Shown here: positions 35,501 to 47,500 of the stretch, one piece after another
Layout: every line of letters starts with the position of its first letter
Position numbering within the stretch: the first letter of the stretch is position 1
Assembly (NCBI RefSeq): GCF_030867145.1
Contig: NC_134434.1
Coordinates: 9,052,001-9,116,000 of the forward strand
DNA from: Opisthocomus hoazin
Lineage: Eukaryota > Chordata > Aves > Opisthocomiformes > Opisthocomidae
Reading direction: 5' to 3'
Length of the DNA: 64,000 bases
Program-made: the position numbers and the translations under genes
Notes under the pieces: generated by a model
Databases searched by the model: none
The model's input: the letters and a program-made list of their open reading frames with translations, nothing else
What the model was told of the DNA's origin: nothing

Positions 35501-38500
35501 CTAAATATTTAAGACTAAAGAAACAAAACATGAGCCCATCATATAAAGTAACTGACACCAAAATTCCTGTAGGTGCGATAGTAATAAATTATCTCAGATT
35601 TTCTTGAACACAGAAGCAAATGTAGCCTGGCTAGTAAGAGTGATTACCTAGAAGAAAAACACCCAAACTAGAGTAGTAGTGTTTGGAAGCTCAACCTGGA
35701 GCTCAGCTTCAGTGCAGGAGCTGAAGCCTCAGCAGGTGTGTTCTGGGTAAGAGCAGCCTGGAATTTGACTACTGAAGATCAGCAGCTTGGATACGAGAAG
35801 GACTGTCCTTTCTAGTCTGGACAAATTCCAGCAGTAATAGAGACGATCCCAAAGGTTCCAGAGCTGGAAAGATTCTCAGGGATAGCCACTTCAACCATGA
35901 CCTCCAAGCAACCCATGAGCTGAAGAGGTTGACTACCACTCCTGGAGTTTAGTACACCATCTGGAAACTCACAGTCAAATGCTACCTCTCCAAGAGCCAT
36001 GGACATACTGTATTTTTAAAATCTATCTGTTCTTAAAAAAGCAAGAAGAATCTTTAGTGATTCTGAAAAGAACACGGGAGACACAAGCTGTCAGAAAAAC
36101 AGCAAACAGTACCCAGCTCATTAAAAATAAGGTAAGGGAAGATCAGGATAGATGGGCAATGAATATTCATTGGTGTCAACTTAGAAGTCAGCTAAGTTCT
36201 AAGATGAGTTGTGAAAGAAAAAAAATTAAAGAGGTGGAGAAGAAAAAAAAAAAGTAAAAAAATGTAGTTTGAATTGTGGTAATTTTGCACAGATCTGGAA
36301 ATCGCTTTTACATACATTTAGTATAAACATTTAGCTACTCTTTTTCAGATCTTGATCCAAGAAGTGCACAGATGAAACAAGCAGGCTATAAAAAGTCTAC
36401 TCAAATGTTTTGCTGGACCTTAATCTCCTTGGTAAAAATTATTCCTGGTGTTAGAGTTTAAGAAACAGTTCACTGAACTGAAAGTTCAAGTGAACAAATG
36501 ATGCCAAGCTTGTGACTTCAAGTTAATAAGACATTCATAAGCATCCTGAACATATTATACATCCACAAGCACACTGAGGCATTCCACAGTAAGTTCACCT
36601 GTTGACAGACCACTTTCCAGGCTTCCTGCACACTTTCGCAGTTGCCTCACCTATTTCCTTCTGAAACCTGACAAGAGGGAGATCAGAATCATATGCTCAG
36701 GATTGCCATCTAGGACCAGAGTTGACCTTTTCACCTTGGAGTTTTACCAGAAGCTTAAGATCTCCTGCTTCAGAAGTAGCCCATACCACTGTCCTATAAC
36801 ATGTGTCATTGATACGCCAGTGAGGCTATTTATTTTGTGCTCCCTGATCCTTTTCTCTGAGGACTTCCCTTATGCTACAAGATGCTAATACTTCTTGTGA
36901 CAGTGCTGCTGTGACAGCTCTTGATCAGGTCATCAGACTGTTAATGAAGAGTTGCAAAAGAGTGCTGCATTCCCAGACCTGTTCTCACAGAGCTCAAATA
37001 ATTTGAGCCTTCCCAGTCTCGGAACCCAGATGGCTTTCACTATGCTATGCCCTAACTAGTATTTCAGATGCTCTCACTAATACTTTTGATGTCAAAAGAA
37101 CTTGATTAGATTAATTTGATAATATATACCAAATTCTCCAGCCAATGTTGCACTTACCTGACTAACCTGTTACAGTTCTTGATTTCTGTTATCTAAGACT
37201 ATCTGCTATATCTAAAGAAGAACAAGTATCCATTAGCTCTGTAAAGGTACACCAGATGGCATTCTCAGTTTATCATTGTCTGATGGATGGTTTACAATGT
37301 TTGCTCACACTGCAACCTTTAAAACTTCTTCATTGACTAATGGGCAGTAAAGAAGAACAGGTGCTTATTTTCACTCAAGCAACCTGTTCAAATTTGGTTC
37401 TAATTGACTCCAACAGCACAGCCTTTTGGACTTTAGGCAACCTTTCTCCATCTCACAGGAGCACCCCTCCCTTTGGATATATTCTGCTAGGAAGAAGCTA
37501 AGAGAAATTCAGGAACCTGTGATAGGACGTCCAAACACAGACCTCTTCCCTGCCAGGTTCCCTTAGAACATATTCCAAAATGTTGCTCTAGATTCAGTCT
37601 GATAGATACACCTTAGCCAAGAAACGTGTGCCCATTTTCTCCCCCAAATATATGTCTTTCCTGGCTGAAATACTGCTGCTTATTTTGGATGTTTGGACAG
37701 CCTTTTCCTTTCATATCCAAATGTTTGAGTCCTCCAAACGATTACTACCTGTTTTTACTACTATTCTTTATCCCAGAGATTAGCAACACTGTGCAGAAGC
37801 TGGAGAACTGTCTGCCTAAAGACCTGACAGCAGAACACTGAACTTGATGCTGTCAACACCTGTTCTCAAATTTAATTGTCGGATGATCTTTGCACTTCAA
37901 CTTTTTACACTGTTTTCTTAAATCTACTAACCCAGAAGTTTTTGTAATTGGTCCAGCTAACATCCCTCAAGGGTAGAATTACACAGCTGATCTGCAAGAC
38001 CGTTTTACTTCACAGGAAAAAAAAATCTATTTTCAGCAGAACTACATTGCAAATTGAAAGTGCATCATCCCCAGATATACAACTGGCTAAATTGTTACCA
38101 GCTGAGTCACTTAACTTTTATTTACCTAATTTGTAACATTTATTCTAAGCAACTACAGAGGCTAATATGTGGGTTTTCTTTTTTCTTTAACACCATTCTT
38201 AACTGTAAGAAAAATCAAACATTAATTAGAATTTACTTCCACTGGCTTTTTTAAGAAACTCGTCTTTGTCATTCAAACTGTCTGGCCAGATGGTTCACAT
38301 ACTTTGTAATACACCTAGGCCAACCAGATAACACCTAAAGAAATTAGTGATAACTTCAGGCTCAGAAAAACACAGAATGGCATGCTCAAAACGAATACGT
38401 GGTTATTCTGTCTTCTCTTTTTAGAATGTGTCTAGGTGTTAAAGCATTTAAGATGTGTTTAGAATGTGTTCAGGTGGTAAAAATTTCAAGTAAATGACTG

Positions 38501-41500
38501 ACAGCTGTGATTTCTTAGTGCAATCTGACGATATGATAGGATTCTTTCTTGTGTAGTTTCACATTATCACAGAGACCTTAGCATGCAAAAAAAGAAATGT
38601 TAAACCTCAGTCTCCTACATAGTCCTGGATTAACCATACTGATCCTCAAAACAGCTCTCAATCTTTTCTTGATTTCAGTTAAGAGAAATAAGAATGTATG
38701 AAGAGAGAATTAAAAATGAACAGTATCCTCCAGAGGACATTAGCTTTAACTCAGTTGATTTTTTTCGCCAAAGGGAGAGGAGATTGCAGTTTCAATCTAA
38801 TAGGCTGGAGGCTGACTGCTCGGAAAGCAGCTCAGCAGAAAAGAAACAGGAAACCTGGTGGACTACAAGTTGAACATGAGGCAGCAATGCATTCTTGAGG
38901 CCTTCAGCCTACAGCATGCTGGGTTGCATCAAGACAAGCACTGCTAGCAGGTCAAGGGAGGTGATTATTTCCCTCTGCCAAGCACTGCTGCAACTACATT
39001 TAGAATATTGTGTCCACTTTTGGGCTCCCCATTGCAAGAAAGACATGGACATACTGGAGCAAGTCCATCAAACAGCCACAGAGATGATCAGCGAATTGGA
39101 GCATATGACATACAAGGAGACATTGGAGAAGCTGGCCTTGTTTAGCCTCCAGAAGAGATAGGTCAGGAGTGATCTTTTCAACATGTACAAGCACCTGATG
39201 GGGATGGTGGGAGGAGGTAAAGGTGACTGAGCCACACTTTTCTCAGCAGTATACGGTGGAAGAAGGAGAGGCAATGGGCAGAAAGTAAAGTACAGAACAC
39301 TCCGCTTAAGCATAAGGGGGCAAAAAATCCTCAAACCCCAACCTTCTTTCCTGGGATGGCGATCAAACACTGGAATAAGTTGCCCAGAGGGGTTCCCAGA
39401 GGAAGTATTTCCCCAGTTGAACTTGGTTAATAATTCTACTGGAGTTTATACCTCAGAGCAACAACCTCACCCTTTCTGAAAGAACATTGTTTACTGCCCT
39501 CAAAACTACAACGACAATCAGCTGCTCTGACTCAATCCTCACAGGAACAAATCTGCTGATCAATTAAGTAAAGTACATAGTGAAATCCTGACTACTGAAG
39601 CCACTGGGAGGTCTGCCACTAACTACTAGGACAGCCAGGATTTATCCATTTGTCTCTCTGATGAAAGCCGCAATCTAACGATAAAAAGTTGTGTTTTAAT
39701 TACAAACAATTAGAGACAGGTTAATTATATATCCTGCATTCATATATGGAAAATGTGCTATTACGATAATTTGAACAAAGGTGCTTTAAAATCCCACCAC
39801 TGTGGATATTTGGAAATATGTTCACTGATTAATCATTCTCAAGTTTATCTTAGAACATGCTGCAAATCCTTCAAATGGCCTATCTTACTTCTTTAAAACA
39901 AAGCTTTATGAAGTTCATACTTATAATTCAGATTGCATTTATGCTGCATTAACACAGGTGTTTCTGACATTCCTTGGATGAAAATAATGTTTAAAAGTTT
40001 AATTCTGAAGTCCCGAATATAACCCTTTAAGTAAAGGGGGTAACATCTGGCTGGCGGCCAGTCACTAGTGGTGTTCCCCAGGGCTCAGTTTTATGGCCTG
40101 TTCCCTCCAATGTTTTTATCAATGACCTGGACACAGGAGTTGAATGCACACTCAGTAAGTTTGCCAATGATACTAAATTAGGAGGACTGATTGATTCCCT
40201 TGAGGGTAGAGAGACCTTATAGAGAGATCTTGGTAGACTGGTGCACTTGGCAATCACCAACCATATGAAATTCCACAAGAGCAAATGCTGGATTCTGCAC
40301 CTGGGACAGTGTAATCCTGGATGCCCATATAGACTGTGGGACAAGAGGCTAGAAGAAAAGAATCTGGGGGTTTTGGTTGATGGTAAGCTCAATATGAGCC
40401 AACAATGTGCCCTGGCAGCCCAAATGGCCAGCCGTCTCCTGGGGTTCATGAGTCACAGTGTGGCTAACAGGTTGAATTGGTGTGGTCTCACCTCGAGTAC
40501 TGCGTGTAGTTTTGGGCTGCACAATATGAGAAGGATATAGAAATATTAGAATGTGTCCAGAGGAGGGCAACAGTGATGGTGAAAGGACTAGAGGGCAAGA
40601 CTTATGAGGAGCAGCTAAGAGAACTTGGCTTGTTCAGGTTAGGAAGGAGAAGACCTCATTGCTGTCTACAACTTCCTCACCAGGGGGAGCAGAGCGGCAG
40701 GTGCTGATCTTTCTGCTGTCCAGAGATAGCATGCAAGAGAATGGTTTAAAGCTGCATCAGGGGAAGTTCAGACTGGGTATTAGGAAGAAGCTCTTCCCTG
40801 AGCTGGGGTTCAAGCACTGGAACAACACTCCCCAGGGAGTGGTTGTGGCCCCAAGCCTGTCGGTGTTCAAGAAGCATTTGGACAATGCTCTTAGATACAC
40901 GGTTTAACTTCTGTGTTGCCCTGTGTGGAGTCAGGACTCGAAGATCCTCATGAGTCCCTTCCAGCTCAGGATATTCGATGATTCTGTAAAATCTACCAAG
41001 GTACCAAAGGAAGATTTGAGCTAGAATCCGTTAAAGACACTTCAATGCAGATTTTTAAGGAAAGTTATATTCATGGAATTAGAACTGACTTAACTGCTCA
41101 TTATCACTAGATTTCAGAAAACATATCATTACCTGTGTTGTAAGCCTGTGCTGTAGATGCTTTAAAGCTGATAGCTGACACTGTGTTCTTTTGACAAGCT
41201 CTCTTGGAAAAAGACTACCAGAGGCAATACAAACTGTGCAGCACTTAGAGCTAACAGGATGCCAAAGTCCTAGAAATGAGAGAAAATACTGAGGAAGGAT
41301 TTCTCTGTTGTTATTTTGTCACCAATATTACATTCCCAGCAAGTGTTTACAGTGGATACAAACGAACTACAGAACACAGGCCTTTTCATTGCAGCTGGAT
41401 TCAATGCTATGTGGAAACAGGCCTCATGTTTTTCTCCTTTGCTTCATTATCAGAACAGTTGTTGCATGGAACTTCAATGTCCACAGTGAAATCTTCTTAG

Positions 41501-44500
41501 ACTATATATACTCTTGATTCAAGTTTACTCTATAGTAAGCTTATTCTGCTTTCTCTTCCACTTTCATAAAGCATTAGTTTTTATTCCAAGAGATAAACTA
41601 CCTCTTTTTCTCCTCTTAAAAGAAGTCTTAGTTCAACTTCCAGTTCCCACACTAACATCTAAGCACCGGGGAGTCCTTCGTCTAAGATGTTCATCAACAA
41701 AAAGTTACTGCCTACATACTCTTAGTGTTCTATGCTAGCACCTCCCATCACAGGATAATCTTATTTGCAACAATTAGCACAGCAGCCTCACACAAACTGT
41801 GCAGATCAAGAATCTGTCAGGTCCAGCACTTTGTTTTCATATTAAAGCCTAGCTGTCTCCAGCTCGAAGAAGGAACTGATTCCCATGTTTTATTCTAAAC
41901 ATATAAGCTAGCACCCTGCTGTAGAATAAGTTTACCTTCCTTTAATACCATTCCAAGTTCTGCCCTGAGTCTGTTTCCCATTTCAATCAGCTGCTGCTTC
42001 TCTTGGCTCAGAACTGCGATTTTTCTTGCTGCTTCCTTCAGTGCATTTTGTGTTCCTTGTGGAGTGCAGCTGACATCATATTGAAGACCAACACCAGGAC
42101 CTATATCAGGTAACTCTTGTCCAAGATCTACCATCTTTTCTTCAAGAACTTTGGGTTTCGGCCCCTGAAAAAAAAAACAGATAGTGCTTGTAATGAATAT
42201 TTTGAAAGTGTGGTCTGTGGATTTAGAGATTTTGTACAAATGTGCATTAGAACCCAGTTGAAAAAAAAGTGTAAAGTTGAAGTCTACAGCCCATTTTTGA
42301 GGGCCCATTTTCAATACTTTGTTATCAATATAGGGCAAATTAAACTGTGGAGAAAATGCTATAACAGCCTGAGACATTCTCACAGATACTGCTAACTGTG
42401 TGTAAAATAATACCACATAGGATAAACACCGTGTAACTGTAAACTAGAAAGCAGTTAATTTTAAGTTAAAATGTGGAAAAAAAATTTTACAGCAGATCGC
42501 AAGCTACCACAAACCCTTCTTTGTGTAATCATCACGTGCATACACACATATGGGGTAGAATGACTTAAAACACTGTTTTCAAGAGAAAGGCTGCAGAGTG
42601 AAAAGTACAAATTCTACAATCGGAAAGCATGCAGGTCCGCAAACAGTATTGGAGAGAAAGCTGGAGAAATTAGTGCAGGACTAGAATATAAAAATATGAA
42701 GAAAGACACCAAAGTGAAAGAAAAAAAGAAACACCACTTTGGCATAACATATAGCAATTTATATCAAGGCAATTACTATAAGCAGCCACAAATTATTACA
42801 TTCTGCCCTCATCATATGAACAATGAAATTAACACACCGAAGCTTAACATACAGAGAGGTCAAGGTGATGACCAATTACCCCACCAGTGGCTGTCACACT
42901 ATGTACCACCTTCATTGTACCAAGAGGCAAAAGCACATCACATGGCTGGGGCATGAATATCATTTGCTTAAATTTCTATTTTTCCTGAACTTTTCATAAA
43001 AACTTTCAACAGTGTTACCCAGAATAATTTTTTTTTTAGGTAACAGATTGTAAGCTGTAGAGTTAGGAGTGGAACTCAGAAATCTTTTTATCTCTAGATC
43101 CATGTCCAGAGTAAAACTCTGCAATACAAAAAAGAGAAAACATGGGAAAGATGGGTACTAAAAAAAGTGGGAGGACAAACTCTGCTCAGAGCTGATATGA
43201 AGAGAAAAGAAGAAGGATATATATACACGCAGAAGTCTACATGCCTATTTTACCAGTTTCCACAATAAACTTTCCTCTGTAGCTAAATTTTAGCTCTGGA
43301 GTCTATAATTTTGAGATTATGGTCCCAGAACCTCTGTTATATTAAATGGAAACAAGAAAACTATCACTATGGCTCACAGTATTGACTTCACATCAGCACC
43401 CTCATGTTTAGTTACCATTATTGCTCAACAGATTATAAACTCCCCAAGGTAGAAATATTTTTGCCTGTAATTCATCACAGCCTTAAGTACATCCTTAGCA
43501 AGCAATTAATAAACGTAAGAAGTGCAGAGACAATGTAGAAGAATATTAAAAAATAAGCACTTCTAAAATCCAGTAAGGAATTCTAATGAAGTTTTGCCCA
43601 TTGTTTGTAAGATATTCTCAGGACTGTTTCCAGCTGCCAGTCTATGCCTAAGAAGGCTTATTATGCACTAAGGAAGAAGAAATAAAGCAGACGGCACAAA
43701 TAGACAGGAAATGATAGTTCAACTTCAGTGAAGACAATATTAACTGCAATTCTAGCATTTAGTTCACTTCCAGTTTTGGCCTGCACATCTGCTGTTTACT
43801 ACTTGCCTATACGTACAAAGCACAAAGTAATTCAGCATTTCACACTGAAGATGCACATGGCTGCCTGAAAAATGTTCTTTTTCAATTATAGTTTAGCATC
43901 ATGAAGCAAAGGATTCATCTCTGGCACAGAGAATGTTCAGTTCCTATCTTACTGTCTCCATGAAAGCCATTCTCCACTTTTAAAGCTCTATCCCTACCTA
44001 AAGAAATGCAAAGAAAATGCAAATGCATCTTGAATGGTAGTTTGTAAAACATTTTCTGCAACAGACAGAATAGTTGGTATACAGATTAATTGAAAATTAG
44101 AAAACCGTTAATTTTTATTTATATTTTCACCTATCTTACTTTAGACTCTGTTTACTACACCATGAAATTGCTGGGAGACAGGAAGGGGAGAACAGACAGT
44201 GACTTACTCCTTATGTAGTATTAGATCTTTGTCACAGTTTTCAATTCCTTTATTATTTTCCTGAGAGATTGCCTCTGTCACACTTTAATGCTGATATTGT
44301 TCCTACCCTTTAAAATAACACAATGGGAATAACATTTGTAAACCCTAGCACTGAGTAAAAATGCTCCCAGAGCCTTTGTGGGTGGTGAGAGAATCGATCC
44401 AAATCGATGTTGGTGCTCAGTTATTTCTCCTGGTCATACTGAGTCATTCCACAGCAGCCTGCAGGGCATGCACAAGAGCCCACTGCAGCTGGACATCCCG

Positions 44501-47500
44501 CTGGTGCGGCACGGGAGCTGGTGAGTGGGAGGTGGCGGCCACTGGCCCCACCAGCACTGCCACGTTGCACCCTAGCATGGGACTGGCAGAAGCGAGCCCC
44601 ACGAGCCGGCAGTGACGAGGTTCTCCCAGGAAAAGCCACCCACATCCCTGACGGAGTATGCAATGCCATTTGCATATCTATCTCCAACCAAGGCTTCACA
44701 GGACCCTCTCGTCAGAGTCCAGTAGTCACACAGTATCTACAGTTTCATCTCTGTTCACCTTATTACAAGGCATATTGAAAGATTTTCAGTATTTTAAAAA
44801 AAGGCTAAAATACGGATTTACAATGGAACCCAAACTACTCTATGATTCTCTGATTCTGTGAAAACTTGAGGTGATACACAGTAGTGTAAGAATTTGCAAG
44901 TGGAAAAAAAACAATAGCAAGAAGGGCTTGAAAGACCAGGAGTGACTTGTGCCAGGGAACGACTAGTCAAAATCTATTCCCTAGAAAGAATGAGCATAAG
45001 TTTGGCTGAAAAAATCATTGCTGGCTCTCATCTAACTTACATTTATCACTAACTGACCACATAAGCATATACTGCTTCAGTTTTTAATATTAATTCAAGC
45101 AAAAATAATATGCTATATATTTAATTACACACACATACGGATATTTTAGGTAGTTTAAACTTCATACCTTTTCTGTGTCTGGGCTTACTATACCATCCAG
45201 GTTAGTTGAGCTGACTTTAATATTGCTCAAAGTAGTTCCAGCTGAAGTTTTGTTTGTGCACAATGAACCTAATCAAGAAGAGGAGTAGATATACTGTAAA
45301 CAGAGCTGAAGAAACATAAAAAATAGCACAGTCTCACAATGCACAAAGATCAGTCAGCTACAAAATACAGAAGTCACTACAGATGACACATTAGAAAGGT
45401 CAATTTGTGGCTAAGGAGAACAGAGAAGTTTTTATTTCTTCCTGTACTGCATAATTTAATCTTTCTTGCGAAACTGGCAATACTGAGTATAACAAGAATA
45501 ATTAAGACACAGCAGATTCTTTCAATCACAGTTGGAAAAAATTGGCAATAAATGGAAGTTAATCCCCAAAATCTCTTCTTTTAGTTCCAGTAAAAAAGTG
45601 AGTCTGAACGTATTGATGTATATGGACAAGTCAGGGGAAAGAACAGATGACTTTCCGGAAACTAGAAGCGCCCCTCTAAGTTACTCTCCCACTTCCTTAA
45701 AAAATTCAGATTTAACATTATCATCTCTTTCAGTGATTGAATATAATCTCCAAACATTTTTAAAAGGGATATAAGAAAGATTATTTTAGTTGAACGAAGT
45801 ATTTCAGCCATAATGGAAACAGATAATACATATCTGAAAATTTACATGTATCACCTGACAAACATTATTGCTTCTCTTGGACACTGCTAAACTCTAGCAG
45901 TGGTGAATCTTTTACATATTGGACTACACCATCTTCAAAAAGCAGTGGACTAACTTTAGTTGCCTGTGATGAAAAACTATGCTTGGATTTGGTTTTTTTA
46001 TTTAAAATTGACAGAGGTTTTGCTTTAATTGGTTATTTATGTCTCATTATTAACAAAGCTAGAATACGTTTATCTTTATTAAAAGTGCCTGCGCACTTAA
46101 TTAGCTCATGATTTCGTTATACTGTACAAACGACAGTTAAAACTAATTCTGCAAACTGGTAACACACAGATCCAGTCTTACTGCAAAATTACAACAGAGA
46201 AGCATAACAACAGCAAAACGGTACAACGAAATACCTTTCATTAATCCCATCTTATTTTTTCTGAAATACAGAAAAGAAGGCATGGTGGCTCTGGAATAGT
46301 TTGAAGCAATTAGACATGAAAAGTTTACGTAGATGAGACACAAATGTATGAAGCAGCTATTTACGTATTTACACTTACATAACGAGTAAAAGGTGCTAAA
46401 CACAGGGCTACTTATTCCACAGAAGTAAAAGATGTCCTTTAAAAAATTATACCTTGCCTATTCTTTTTTAAAAAACAAAACAAATCAGAGCTGGTTATTC
46501 CAGTATCAAGTTACAGTTGATTTCCTTTTCTCTTTTCTGCAGACTTCCAAAAGTCACAAGAATGTTTATGAAGAAAAAATCCAGTTTTGTTTCTGAACAG
46601 GCCTGCATGAGAGCCAATCAAGACCAAATGTAACAAATTTTCAGAAATTTACTGCAAAATGTATGTAGTTGTAGTGGACATACCTTCTGCAGGTTTGGTG
46701 GTTTGTTTTTTTTAATGTTATCAGCTTTGACTTTCCCATGAAGGATGATGAGAAAAAGTAAAAATGAAAGTGTAAGACATGATATACTGAAATGTTTCTG
46801 AGAGATGCTAAAAATAATGCAACTAATGTGTGACAGTATCTGGTAAAATAATGCATTTGAAAGTACTACATATTTTTAATATTGAGATGTTTAAAAATCT
46901 TCAGCTTCCTGATAGAGCCACTAAAAAGGCCACCTGGTAAACATACTGAAAAGAAGGGTAAACATACGGAAAAGAAGGGTGTTTCCTTAGCGCTCAGCCA
47001 TAGTAAGCAGGACAAAGAAAGCTTGCTGGGTGCAGGACAAAGAAGCTGTGATAATGAACTGACCTTCCAGAAAAACAGGACTCTGCAACAACTATACCTG
47101 GAACTGATGCCCTATGCCCATTTACATATCTACACCAAAAAGGTATAAAAAGTAACTCACTACCTACCCAAAATGAGTCTCTCTGCAAGACCCTCTCTGC
47201 AAAAGCTCCCCTGCATGCAATCTCCCGGACAAACTGGACCCTCACTGATGACGCCTGGCTGACTCCAGACTCTGTGATGTGGATCATCTTTGAAGTGAGA
47301 GTCTTTTTTTTTCCATCATCACTTAGCCCCACTCTTGGGAGAGGTTTTGTGAGTATCATACCAGTAACATCTCATATAATATATTTACAGGCACGTGCCC
47401 AGGTAAAGGTCTGTAAGAAAGACATAGACCTGTTAAAGCGGGGGCCCATGAAAATTAGCAGAGGGCTAGAACACTTCTCCTATGAAGAATTTTTTTACAA

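Larger units (their letters stand above)
35006..41132 (-). other. CCDC57 intron (about 6.1 kb)
   Basis: Contains CR1 fragments at 38,795-39,435 and 40,030-40,988. The stretch 35,690-36,010 is less AT-rich and not explained; the rest is plain AT-rich sequence. Confidence 0.7.
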
